Positions 9,287 through 16,785 of a DNA stretch of 64,000 nucleotides are shown in pieces. This DNA comes from Prevotella melaninogenica ATCC 25845 (lineage in GTDB: Bacteria; Bacteroidota; Bacteroidia; Bacteroidales; Bacteroidaceae). Location: the NCBI RefSeq assembly GCF_000144405.1, contig NC_014371.1:893501-957500 (forward strand). The letters are read 5' to 3'. The notes beneath the pieces were generated by a model that worked only from the letters and a program-made list of their open reading frames with translations, was not told the DNA's origin and ran no database searches. The translations under genes and the position numbers were made by a program. Each line of letters begins with the position of its first letter. Position 1 is the stretch's first letter.

Positions 9287-10237
9287 ATGAAGAAAATTAT
9301 TTTATCAATGGCTATGCTTGCCATGGTGGGAGCAACAGCCACAGCACAGGAAAACAATGATGGTCTGACACCAAGCCGTCCGCTTACTTCGGGCGAACTC
9401 TTTCAAGGTATGAGCCGTGCTATTCCAACGGGACGTGTCGTACTGCCGTATGGTCTTGACGTTACCTTTGACAAGACCGTGCACCTTATCTTCCCTTCTG
9501 CCATCCGCTATGTAGACTTAGGTTCGCAGAACATCATCGCGGGGAAGGCGGAGGATGCAGAGAACGTGTTACGTGTAAAGGCTTCAGTGAAGGACTTTGA
9601 AACGGAGACCAATATGAGTGTCATCTGTGAGGACGGCTCTTTCTATGCTTTCAATGTAAAGTATGCCGATGAGCCTGAGAAGCTCAGCATAGAGATGAAG
9701 GACTTTCTCTCCACGACGGAAGGCAGGCTGCCAAGCAATCGCTCTGATATTTACTTTAAGGAACTCGGTAACGAGTCGCCCGTATTAGTAAAACTGATGA
9801 TGCAGACTATCTATCAGAACGACAAGCGTACCATCAAACATATCGGTGCACAGCAGTTTGGTATGAAGTTCCTGCTTCGTGGCTTGTATGCCCATAACGG
9901 CTTGCTGTATTTCCACACTCGTATGGAAAACGGCACGAATATGCCGTACTCTGTGGATTTTATCATCTTTAAGGTGGTTGATAAGAAGATGGCAAAGCGC
10001 ACTGCCATTCAGGAGCAGGTATTGCAGCCACTTCGTGCCTATCATCAGGTAATGCAGGTGCGTGGCATGGGAAGTGAACACACTGTGTTTGCGCTCGAGC
10101 AGTTTTCTCTTGCTGAAGACAAGCAGCTTGAAGTGACACTCTATGAGAGAAATGGCGGTCGTACGCTGACTTTCCATGTAACGGCAGAAGACCTGCAGTT
10201 GGCAAAGAAGATTGATAACCTCAAACTGAAATGGTAA
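9287..10237 (+). CDS. traN: Conjugative transposon protein TraN (DUF4138, VirB9-like)
   Basis: A 316-residue periplasmic protein of the TraN/DUF4138 family, the partner of TraM in the outer-membrane core. The frame is open from an ATG at 9236 that overlaps the traM stop, but the signal peptide (MKKIILSMAMLAMVGATATAQ) begins at 9287, so that start is chosen; the upstream ATG would put 17 polar residues before it. The stop shares bases with the traO start (TAATG). Full length compared with CTnDOT-type TraN. Confidence 0.88.
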   Translation: MKKIILSMAMLAMVGATATAQENNDGLTPSRPLTSGELFQGMSRAIPTGRVVLPYGLDVTFDKTVHLIFPSAIRYVDLGSQNIIAGKAEDAENVLRVKASVKDFETETNMSVICEDGSFYAFNVKYADEPEKLSIEMKDFLSTTEGRLPSNRSDIYFKELGNESPVLVKLMMQTIYQNDKRTIKHIGAQQFGMKFLLRGLYAHNGLLYFHTRMENGTNMPYSVDFIIFKVVDKKMAKRTAIQEQVLQPLRAYHQVMQVRGMGSEHTVFALEQFSLAEDKQLEVTLYERNGGRTLTFHVTAEDLQLAKKIDNLKLKW

Positions 10238-10821
10238 TGAAGAAGAACAATATCATTCTAACAGTATGCGTTGCGGTGGCCATGACTTTCAGTCTGCCAT
10301 CGCAGGCACAGCGACTGATACCCAAGCAAAGGGGAATAGAGGTCGTAGGGGCTGTTCCACTCATCAAGGGTGAAAAGTTCCTTGCTGCTGACAATTTCGG
10401 CATGGGAGCATCACTCACACGATATCTGGGACGTGAGAATTATACCTTTGTTATGGCAGAGTATGAACAGCAGAATATGCCGTACAGAAGCTATAACGTA
10501 AAACTCAAGGATGCTCTCTTGCAGGTGGGCTATATGCACCCTGTTCTCTCCGACAGAGGTAAGAACGTGTTTCTTTATGGTGGCATATCCGTCTTGGGTG
10601 GCTATGAGCAGCTGAACGAGGACAAGAAGCTGCTGCCCGATGGGGCGACGCTGCTCGACCACTCCCGCTTTGTCTATGGCGGTGCCGTACATGGTTCGGT
10701 GGAAGTGTTTCTAACAGACAGGGTCCTCTTTCTTGTAAAGGCGCAGGGACGTTTCCTCTTTGGCTCGGACGTGCATTGTTTCCGTCCGGCTGTTTCAGCA
10801 GGACTAAGGTTTAACTTTTAA
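10237..10821 (+). CDS. traO: Conjugal transfer protein TraO
   Basis: A 194-residue exported protein with a signal peptide (MKKNNIILTVCVAVAMTFSLPSQAQ). The body has alternating aromatic and polar residues and ends in a C-terminal Phe (GLRFNF), the look of a small outer membrane beta-barrel. TraO family by position and pattern. An in-frame ATG six bases earlier (10231) is possible, but 10237 overlaps the traN stop as TAATG and starts right at the basic n-region. Confidence 0.85.
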   Translation: MKKNNIILTVCVAVAMTFSLPSQAQRLIPKQRGIEVVGAVPLIKGEKFLAADNFGMGASLTRYLGRENYTFVMAEYEQQNMPYRSYNVKLKDALLQVGYMHPVLSDRGKNVFLYGGISVLGGYEQLNEDKKLLPDGATLLDHSRFVYGGAVHGSVEVFLTDRVLFLVKAQGRFLFGSDVHCFRPAVSAGLRFNF

Positions 10822-10833
10822 GTAGAAGAAAAG

Positions 10834-11292
10834 ATGAAGAAGATATTGAATACGATTTGGGTAATGGGTGTGCTGACCCTTGCCGTGTTTTGCCTATCTG
10901 CTTGTGATAGGGATTTGGATGTTCAGCAGTCTTATCCGTTTACGGTGGAGACAATGCCGGTTCAGAAGGACATCATAAGGGGGCAGACGGCTGAGATACG
11001 CTGCACGCTCAAACGAGGTGGTGAGTTTGCCGACACTCGCTATACGATACGTTATTTCCAGTCTGACGGCAAGGGCTTGCTAAGAAATGATAACGGCACA
11101 GTATTCAAGCCGAACGACTGCTATCCGCTTACAAAAGATGTGTTCCGCTTATACTACACCTCGCTCTCATCTGACCGCCAAACGATTGATGTATATGTGG
11201 AGGATAGTTTTGGGAAAGTTCAACAGCTGACCTTTAGTTTTAACAACGAGCGAGAAGAGGGCAAGGACAAGCCTGCATCTTCTCGCCACTAA
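10834..11292 (+). CDS. traQ: TraQ-like lipoprotein (DUF3872)
   Basis: A 152-residue lipoprotein: signal peptide with lipobox LSAC at about residue 24, followed by a beta-rich domain matching DUF3872 / TraQ. The gene follows traO directly by 12 bases; in CTnDOT a primase gene traP lies between them, and it is absent here. Function unknown; the outer membrane location is inferred from the lipobox. Confidence 0.8.
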   Translation: MKKILNTIWVMGVLTLAVFCLSACDRDLDVQQSYPFTVETMPVQKDIIRGQTAEIRCTLKRGGEFADTRYTIRYFQSDGKGLLRNDNGTVFKPNDCYPLTKDVFRLYYTSLSSDRQTIDVYVEDSFGKVQQLTFSFNNEREEGKDKPASSRH

Positions 11293-11303
11293 AAGCGTAA
11301 TTG

Positions 11304-11810
11304 ATGCGAACGATAAATTCTTTCATTTTACTTTGTGTATTCTGCCTGTTCTGTCAGCCGACCCTTGCCCAGCAGAGGGTGCGGCTGGCAGACTTGCCAC
11401 CTTTTGAGCGTGCTGTGGTCGTTGTGAAATATTTCGAGGGATTGCACGGCTGGAAGAATTATCCGTATGTTGGATATGGGCATCAGCTGCAACGGGGAGA
11501 GCATTTCACGGCGGATATGACGGAACGGCAGGCGGACTCACTGCTTCGTGCCGACCTTTGGAAATGCTTTGAACACTTCAAAGGCTATGGTAAGGATGCG
11601 CTGCTGCTCAGCCTCCTTGCCTATAATGTGGGAGTAGGACGACTGCTTGGATATGGTAAGCACTCCAAGAGTAGGCTGCTACGAAAGATAGAAGTTGGAG
11701 ACAGAAACATCTATCGGGAGTATGTTTCGTTCTGCCGATATAAGGGGAAAGTTTTGAAAGAACTGGTGAAACGGAGACAGGTAGAGTTTGCATTGTTTTA
11801 TATATCATGA
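11304..11810 (+). CDS. GH24-like lysozyme of the transfer operon
   Basis: A 168-residue secreted protein with a signal peptide (LCVFCLFCQPTLAQ) and a lysozyme core: FEGLHGW...YVGYGHQL resembles the catalytic Glu and the following GYGH of phage-type muramidases, and the NVGVGRLLGYGK region is the second half of the fold. It likely opens peptidoglycan locally for pore assembly, a common last gene of these operons. The open frame begins with TTG at 11301; ATG at 11304 is preferred. A hairpin follows the stop. Confidence 0.85.
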   Translation: MRTINSFILLCVFCLFCQPTLAQQRVRLADLPPFERAVVVVKYFEGLHGWKNYPYVGYGHQLQRGEHFTADMTERQADSLLRADLWKCFEHFKGYGKDALLLSLLAYNVGVGRLLGYGKHSKSRLLRKIEVGDRNIYREYVSFCRYKGKVLKELVKRRQVEFALFYIS

Positions 11811-11819
11811 TTGTCAAAA

Positions 11820-11856
11820 ACGCCTCTTGCGATATTTTTATGCTTGCAAGGGGCGT
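11820..11856 (+). terminator. Terminator-like hairpin after the transfer operon
   Basis: ACGCCTCTTGC (11820-11830) pairs with GCAAGGGGCGT (11846-11856), 11 bp with one G-U pair, starting 10 bases after the lysozyme stop. A modest T-rich stretch (GTTTTATT) follows after about 10 bases. It probably ends the tra transcript. Confidence 0.65.
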
Positions 11857-11895
11857 ATTCTGCCCGTTTTATTCGTCTTCCTCGTTAAGAATGAG

Positions 11896-11904
11896 TAACT
11901 TTGC
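11896..11904 (+). promoter_or_regulatory. Bacteroidetes -7 element TAACTTTGC
   Basis: TAACTTTGC matches the TAnnTTTG -7 consensus, 24 bases before the ATG of the 116-residue unknown gene. Near the expected -33 position there is only TTCG, so the upstream box is weak. Confidence 0.55.
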
Positions 11905-11928
11905 AGGAAAATTATTAAACTACATATT

Positions 11929-12279
11929 ATGCTTCAAGGAGATAACATAACAATACGAAAGGTACACGGAATTGCAGATACTGACCTGCAGAAAATTAAA
12001 GCATTTCTACAAGGAGCAGTGTATTCTTGGTGTATAACTCGCAATGATGAATGGTTCTGTGCGAGAAATTTTATAGGAGGAGATAATTATTACTGGGAAC
12101 ATTATCCTTTGGGAATCCTCTATTTTCGTCATATAGATGCAGGTTATGACCATGATTATGCTTTTGACCAGGCTGCAAAAGATGCCGGTAAGATATTGAA
12201 AAGTGTTCTGCAAGAAGATAATCGGCTCTTTGAAACTGAGGGCGGTTATACTCGCCGTTATCGTTGGAAGAAACAATAA
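11929..12279 (+). CDS. Unknown 116-residue soluble protein
   Basis: A small intact gene with its own promoter and A/T-rich leader, just after the tra terminator and 10 bases before a 5S-like RNA. The protein has no signal peptide or membrane segment. It is rich in Tyr, Trp and His (for instance YSWCITRNDEWFCARNF and DAGYDHDYAF), suggesting a compact alpha/beta domain, but I do not recognise the family. The promoter and clean reading frame argue that it is a real gene; its role in the element is unknown. Confidence 0.6.
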   Translation: MLQGDNITIRKVHGIADTDLQKIKAFLQGAVYSWCITRNDEWFCARNFIGGDNYYWEHYPLGILYFRHIDAGYDHDYAFDQAAKDAGKILKSVLQEDNRLFETEGGYTRRYRWKKQ

Positions 12280-12289
12280 AAATATAAAA

Positions 12290-12393
<104 letters not shown>

Positions 12394-12441
12394 ACGTCCA
12401 CTAAATGAGTTCGGGACGTAAAGCCAATAACGGTAGAACTC
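12394..12441 (+). other. Possible H-type pseudoknot after the 5S-like gene
   Basis: Two perfect 6-bp pairings interleave: ACGTCC (12394-12399) with GGACGT (12414-12419), and GAGTTC (12407-12412) with GAACTC (12436-12441). Their order A-B-A'-B' is that of an H-type pseudoknot. It directly abuts the 5S-like sequence and precedes the mini-ORFs. Chance pairing cannot be excluded. Confidence 0.3.
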
Positions 12442-12493
12442 TTTACTTTATAATTCAGCGAAAATGAAAAAAAATTTATTTTTCAAAAAGTAG

Positions 12494-12649
12494 GTGATTG
12501 ATTTAAGTAAAAAACTTAGTCAATCCCTACAAGGATTGTCCTCTGACAAGTCTGTGATGATTGTATGTAACAATATAATTCCACTAATTGTCGGACTATT
12601 TAATCCAATAGCAGGTATAATAGCTACGGCTGTTGTAATGTGCTATTAG
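12494..12649 (+). CDS. Small hydrophobic ORF, first tandem copy (ends at TAG)
   Basis: Starting from GTG, a 51-residue peptide with a polar N-terminus (VIDLSKKLSQSLQGL, first residue Met if initiated) and a hydrophobic C-terminal half: NNIIPLIVGLFNPIAGII then AVVMCY before TAG. An ATG at 12557 would give a 30-residue core peptide. The same frame continues past TAG into a second homologous copy. Differences between copies include many silent third-position changes (CCA/CCT, GTC/GTT, GGA/GGT), which suggests selection on the peptide. A single membrane span is likely; holin-like, toxin-like or bacteriocin-like roles are all open. Confidence 0.45.
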   Translation: MIDLSKKLSQSLQGLSSDKSVMIVCNNIIPLIVGLFNPIAGIIATAVVMCY

Positions 12650-12682
12650 TTGTATAACAGTAAGGATGCCAATAAGAAGGTT

Positions 12683-12775
12683 GTGATAGTATCTAACAAT
12701 ATGATTCCTCTGATTGTTGGTTTGATAAATCCAATAGCAGGTATAATATCAACAATGATTTTGACTTGCTATTAG
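12683..12775 (+). CDS. Small hydrophobic ORF, second tandem copy (ends at TAG)
   Basis: A 30-residue homologue of the first copy, in the same reading frame and 33 bases after its TAG: VIVSNNMIPLIVGLINPIAG then IISTMILTCY before TAG. It too ends TGC-TAT-TAG-TTG, and the frame continues LFSNKKGTD to a TAA at 12803-12805. GTG at 12683 or ATG at 12701 are possible starts. The linker between the copies reads LYNSKDANKK, so read-through of the first TAG would give one 102-codon frame. Confidence 0.4.
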   Translation: MIVSNNMIPLIVGLINPIAGIISTMILTCY

Positions 12776-12813
12776 TTGTTTAGCAACAAAAAAGGAACAG
12801 ATTAAGTTTCCGG

Positions 12814-12843
12814 AGCGGAGCAACGTGTTTGTTCCGCTTTTTT
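12814..12843 (+). terminator. Intrinsic terminator after the mini-ORFs
   Basis: AGCGGA (12814-12819) pairs with TCCGCT (12833-12838) and is followed by TTTTT, 9 bases past the TAA that ends the tandem mini-ORF frame. A separate terminator supports transcription of the mini-ORF region. Confidence 0.7.
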
Positions 12844-13021
12844 CATAAGATACCTCAATTCCGCAGTATTTTTTCTTGTGAGAAAATTTTATATGTTGAA
12901 ATGTCTTTTTGGGGCTCTATATGTTGATATGAGGTGCGTCGGTGTTTCTTGGGTCTTTTCTAAGCATACAATCCCCCTCCCAAACCAATGGGGAAGTATG
13001 ATAACCACAAAGAAATACTGT

Positions 13022-14326
13022 TTATTCAATGAAGACCTCAGAGTAGTAGGTTTTATTTGTATATAGGTTCAGAACGTTCTGCCTTCCAGTGCGCACCCAT
13101 TTTGCTGGTACGCTGACAAAATGTAGGATAAAGGCTTTCAGTCTGCTTGTCTTTTTCAATGGCTTGACCTTATCGCTGATATGACGGACGAGATAGAGAT
13201 AGAAGTTCTTCAGCATGGCGGTAACCATCATGAAAACCATGTTCTCAGCCATAAAGGAAAAGGGCAGATGCGACCATCCGAAGTCATTGTTCTGTATGTC
13301 GAAGTTCTTTTCGCTTGCTCCACGCTCATTATAATAATGTAATGATGTCCTTCTCGGTAGATGTCCGGTTATTGGTGAGGATACAGCGGTATGTGTATAT
13401 TACTCCGAAGATATCTGTCTGCCCCCTGCCATCCTTGTCTTTCAAAGGACTACGCTGTACGACAAGCCTGTATGACTTTCCTTCTATTAAGTTGTCTATG
13501 CTGACGGAGGTGACATCGCATCTCTCATAACCAACCTCAACACTCTTCCATTCTTTCAGCTAGCGGAAGTTCTCATTGCGACTGCCACAGTTGGCAGCAC
13601 GTATGTAGAACGTGTTGCAGTGCGACTCTACGGTTTGGATGATTTTCTTTGAGAACGCCCCACAATCAGCACGGAAACGCTCTATTACCACACCAAGTTC
13701 TGAGGTTACACGGTCCATAATGCGACGGAGCGTGTCTTCTTGATGGAATCTCACATTGGTGTTTCCGTCACGATTCTCACCTCCGACTATGATTCCCCCA
13801 ATGGAAGCCCAACCAGGGAAATAGCCAAAATCCTGCTTGTAAGAATACTTTGCATCGAACTTGTGGGCTGGTGGATAAACTGATGATCAAAGTCTAAGTC
13901 AACATGACTGCCCACCTTTATAAGCCCCATTCTTCGTATCATCCGTAAAAGTAAGGTATTCAACTTTTCTGCTGTGTTGAAACTGTAAGACCTGCCGGAG
14001 GTTTCGCTCTTATAGACAATATTCTTTTCGGCAAGCTCCTTTAGTCCGCGTCCCACAGTGCCGGCACCAGGTAATAGCGTGTCAGGTCTCTGCTTGAACT
14101 GTCCTATAAGCACATTGATGTCCTCAAGGCATTCTCCACCACAAAGGTAACTGAAGAAGAGAGAGCCAAAAATACTTCTATAACAGAATACTTTGCCGCT
14201 ACTTCCACGTTTGCCCAATACAGATTCGGTAAGTTTTTCAAAGCCCAACTTTGAAAAAATGTCCATAATGTGATAAATTCTACCGAAGGAAGTGATATTC
14301 TCGCTTTTAATTGCTACCTTTGCCAT
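13022..14326 (-). pseudogene. IS1380-family transposase, frameshifted
   Basis: The N-terminus (MAKVAIKSENITSFGRIYHI) and the core around KVGSHVDLDFDHQF are typical of IS1380 transposases. The frame shifts near 13880, after which the correct sequence continues in another frame (QDFGYFPGWASIGG, then VRFHQEDTLRRIM and RADCGAFSKKI). An in-frame TAG follows GSRNENFR at about 13560, and a further shift occurs near 13330 before the C-terminal part (MAENMVFMMVTAMLKNFYLY). The span of ~435 codons equals a full-length transposase, so decay is by point lesions, not deletion. Not expected to be active. Confidence 0.85.
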
Positions 14327-14347
14327 GTCAGTTTTTTGCTTACTTAT

Positions 14348-14355
14348 TATGTTTG
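14348..14355 (+). promoter_or_regulatory. Possible outward promoter in the IS leader
   Basis: TATGTTTG matches TAnnTTTG on the plus strand inside the IS and points out of it toward the membrane protein gene. The hairpin at 14388-14424 lies downstream and could limit it. The -33 spacing is poor. Confidence 0.3.
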
Positions 14356-14387
14356 CAGCACCAAGATAGGTGAATTTTCTGACATAT

Positions 14388-14424
14388 CCAAGTGTTTTGA
14401 GAACTTTGTTTCTCAGGCACTTGG
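14388..14424. terminator. Hairpin at the IS1380 leader
   Basis: CCAAGTG (14388-14394) pairs with CACTTGG (14418-14424), with an inner TGAGAA/TTCTCA stem. The partial second copy has a related hairpin (GAGCAAC/GTTGCTC near 15591-15610), so the structure is an IS feature rather than host sequence. Confidence 0.55.
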
Positions 14425-14500
14425 AGTTCTTACAAGAATTTATGCTGCGGAATTAAGGAATTTTATGTATTACCATAACTTAATACTTGTTCAAGATAAA

Positions 14501-15127
14501 ATGAATGAAATCATCGAATATATTTTAGGAAAAGAGAATCTTCTTTTGGATATCTTCACCATTGTTTTCACTGTTATGTATTCATTATCTGTAATTCGCT
14601 TGTTAGGAAAGCTGAAAGCTCGAAAATTAGAACGGAAAAAGATATTTATTAATACTTTTATCAAGGGTATATCAGATAATACTATTGCAAATTCAACTGA
14701 TTTATTGAATATATATTCTGGAATAACAAAATTGAGTCCCGAAGATTTAACAAACAGACAGGACTTAAATAAATGGCTTAGGGAGATTCTTGCTAAACTT
14801 ATAAATAAAGAAGTTGGACAGGATTTAGTACAAGATAAAGTAATAGAAATAAAGGAAAAAATTACGAATTTCATTAAAGAAAACGAAACCACTAATCCTT
14901 ATACAGACTTGCCAGATACAGAGCGAAGTATAATTAATGATTTGAGTGCATTTAATAAATTAGGTGACCAAAATTCTATAAATAGAAAACTAAGCGAATT
15001 GAGTAGTGTTATTATTACTAGACATGAACAACAGAAGAAAATTGAAAATTTGAATAAATGGTCTATTCCGTTAGCAATTATAGGAATGGTTTTGACTATC
15101 ATATTTGGGATTTTATCTATAATCTAA
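14501..15127 (+). CDS. Unknown two-TM membrane protein, ICE cargo
   Basis: A 208-residue protein with a membrane segment at each end: about residues 12-33 (LLLDIFTIVFTVMYSLSVI) and the last ~20 (IPLAIIGMVLTIIFGILSII), with a charged helical domain between them facing one side of the membrane. Low GC and A/T-rich codons set it apart from the tra genes. The frame is open upstream into the IS; ATG 14501 (after GATAAA) is preferred, with 14465 as an alternative only 6 bases past the IS end. Family not recognised. Two-TM proteins beside a metallopeptidase in an ICE could belong to a defence module; that is inference. Confidence 0.6.
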   Translation: MNEIIEYILGKENLLLDIFTIVFTVMYSLSVIRLLGKLKARKLERKKIFINTFIKGISDNTIANSTDLLNIYSGITKLSPEDLTNRQDLNKWLREILAKLINKEVGQDLVQDKVIEIKEKITNFIKENETTNPYTDLPDTERSIINDLSAFNKLGDQNSINRKLSELSSVIITRHEQQKKIENLNKWSIPLAIIGMVLTIIFGILSII

Positions 15128-15286
15128 CGTTAGTTTGATTAATTTGAACAAGTCTTGACTATTACAATTAATTCAATTTACCAAATTATTAACAACAATG
15201 TTTTCATCGAGTTCACGTCAAATATGTACTTTTTGATTATTGATTAAAGTATTTGGTATGCAAATAGAGTTTTGCAGAGTTCAATA

Positions 15287-15655
15287 TTATAGAGATTTCG
15301 TAATCAAATGAGTAGTGATATCCTTGGGTACATGAGAACCACCACAGAAGTAGATACTCATGAGAGAACGGATGATTTCGCTGTACTGATAACCGAACGA
15401 TCTACACCTTAGACCGAGGGTTGAGTCGATTACAGATGATAATGTGGAGTCAAATTGCTCCATGATTGAAAATAATCCCCCAAAAGGAGTGAGTCTCTCA
15501 GATTTAATTTGTATCTTCGCCATGTCTATCGTCGGATCCTCTTGTTTTTTGCAACACTAAGATAAGTGAAAATTCTGACATGGCAAAATCCTGAGCAACT
15601 TTTTGTTGCTCAAGTACTTAAAAAGTTTAATTTATAATAGTGTTGCGGAATTAAG
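15287..15655 (-). mobile_element. IS1380-family fragment (transposase N-terminus and one end)
   Basis: Codons at 15523-15287 encode MAKIQIKSERLTPFGGLFSI and about 80 residues of the N-terminus of a second, distinct IS1380 transposase, after which similarity stops. The leader (GCAACACTAAGATAAGTGAA) matches the first copy, and the end TGTTGCGGAATTAAG at 15641-15655 is the same terminal repeat. The rest of the element is missing. The remnant abuts the metallopeptidase gene just as the full copy abuts the membrane protein gene. Confidence 0.8.
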
Positions 15656-15662
15656 AAAAAAT

Positions 15663-16676
15663 ATGAATTCACAGTTTCCAATACTTGCATTAAACAGTAA
15701 CATTACGCAGCTCATCAAAAAAATCCCTTCCGCTGGCATTTTAGAAAATATCAAGGAAGGACTTAACAATGAAATTCGTTTTATAGACCAAGATTGTCCT
15801 ATTTCAGATGTTGCTAAAATAGTAAAGTTTCCAATGGATGGAAAAAGTTATGTTAGCCTGTCTGCAGCATACTGTCAATATCTATGGCTAATGTGCAGCA
15901 TAATTATAAGAGAAATCGATTTGTCTGTGGTTATGGAGGAGTGCAAACGATGTGGTGTTACTTTAGAGCAATTTATAGAAGGCACAAAGCAAGCGGTAAG
16001 TCTTTCTCAAGAACAATTTTTGGAACAGATTCCTTTAGAATATAAAGGGATAAATATAGAACAGTATATTGATTACTTAAAACGAATTCCTGAACTATTA
16101 AATATCGAAGAGTTTTGTAAACTACAAAAATATTATATAAAATTATTGGTCGAATTAATGAGGCAAGAAACGTTTAATTTAGGTGATTTCTCTGCAATTG
16201 ATGTCAATACACCGTATGGGGAGAAAATCAACTCTGTTTATTGCTTTGGAATTTGTTTTATTCTTCTACACGAGGCATCACATTTTGCTCTTGGGCATCT
16301 TGATAAAGTAAGCCCTGCTATACAAGATGAAGTAGAAGCAGACTTTTCATCTTTTGGGAGTATTTACTCTGACATATCTGAAAATGAAAAGTTTTCTGCA
16401 AATTGTGGGGTCCTTTGTGCTCTGTTCTCACTTCTTTACCTAAATCCAACAATTGAACCTGATAATATCCACCCCACAGAGGACGAGAGAATTTTTAAGG
16501 TCTATGAGTGTATAAAAAATGATAATCCAAAATACATAGTAATATTGGTTCAGTTTTTTAAGTATTGGGCAGAAATTTATCAGATAATCGATTTTCCTCC
16601 CAATCTACAAAACACAGAGGATTCCGTAGATAGGATTAAGGATTTTCTTGCAGAGTATAAGAAGATAAAAGCGTGA
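15663..16676 (+). CDS. HExxH zinc metallopeptidase, Lit/U49-like, ICE cargo
   Basis: A 337-residue soluble protein with the zinc-peptidase signature HEASH at residues 203-207, a further His at 212, and a Glu/Asp cluster EVEAD at about 223-227 that can supply the third ligand. The arrangement HExxHxxxGH...E(V)EAD resembles peptidase family U49, which includes the E. coli Lit phage-exclusion protease; the assignment to that family is tentative. The open frame extends to 15603 inside the IS remnant, so ATG 15663 is chosen. A/T-rich codon use like the upstream membrane protein gene. Substrate unknown; EF-Tu cleavage is known only for Lit itself. Confidence 0.65.
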   Translation: MNSQFPILALNSNITQLIKKIPSAGILENIKEGLNNEIRFIDQDCPISDVAKIVKFPMDGKSYVSLSAAYCQYLWLMCSIIIREIDLSVVMEECKRCGVTLEQFIEGTKQAVSLSQEQFLEQIPLEYKGINIEQYIDYLKRIPELLNIEEFCKLQKYYIKLLVELMRQETFNLGDFSAIDVNTPYGEKINSVYCFGICFILLHEASHFALGHLDKVSPAIQDEVEADFSSFGSIYSDISENEKFSANCGVLCALFSLLYLNPTIEPDNIHPTEDERIFKVYECIKNDNPKYIVILVQFFKYWAEIYQIIDFPPNLQNTEDSVDRIKDFLAEYKKIKA

Positions 16677-16750
16677 TATTATTGATGTTTCTGCGACTTT
16701 CTTTTGCTTCTTTTCTTTGGTCGCCTACTCGTTCAAAGAAAAAGAAAAGA

Positions 16751-16778
16751 AGCCACGCAAGTTTGAGGTTGCGTGGCT
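16751..16778 (-). terminator. Terminator between the protease gene and the leftward block
   Basis: AGCCACGCAA and TTGCGTGGCT form a perfect 10-bp stem with an 8-base loop. On the minus strand it is followed by a T/C-rich tract, so it ends the leftward transcript after the gene stopping at 16786. A second A/T-rich inverted pair (CTTCTTTTCTTT / AAAGAAAAGAAG) lies at about 16708-16752. Confidence 0.75.
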
Positions 16779-16785
16779 CATTGTG

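Larger units (their letters stand above)
12853..14458 (-). mobile_element. IS1380-family insertion sequence, degenerate
   Basis: About 1.6 kb bounded by near-perfect inverted ends: CCTCAATTCCGCAG (12853-12866) and CTGCGGAATTAAGG (14445-14458), 13 of 14 matching. It encloses a leftward IS1380-type transposase that is broken by several lesions. No convincing target duplication is seen. A strong hairpin (14388-14424) lies between the right end and the transposase start, as often found in IS leaders to block read-in. The element sits directly against the start of the downstream membrane protein gene. Confidence 0.85.

Noticed and set aside
12494..12805. Amber-suppressing tRNA or selenocysteine/pyrrolysine machinery to explain the TAG codons
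   Set aside because: The only tRNA in the window is tRNA-Ser(UGA), and TAG ends several normal genes here, so recoding is left only as a possibility.
12853..14458. Target site duplication of the IS1380 element
   Set aside because: The bases flanking the two ends do not form a matching short repeat, so none is claimed.
14270..14464. Upstream extension of the membrane protein gene
   Set aside because: These codons lie in the IS1380 leader and terminal repeat, so they are unlikely to be native coding sequence.
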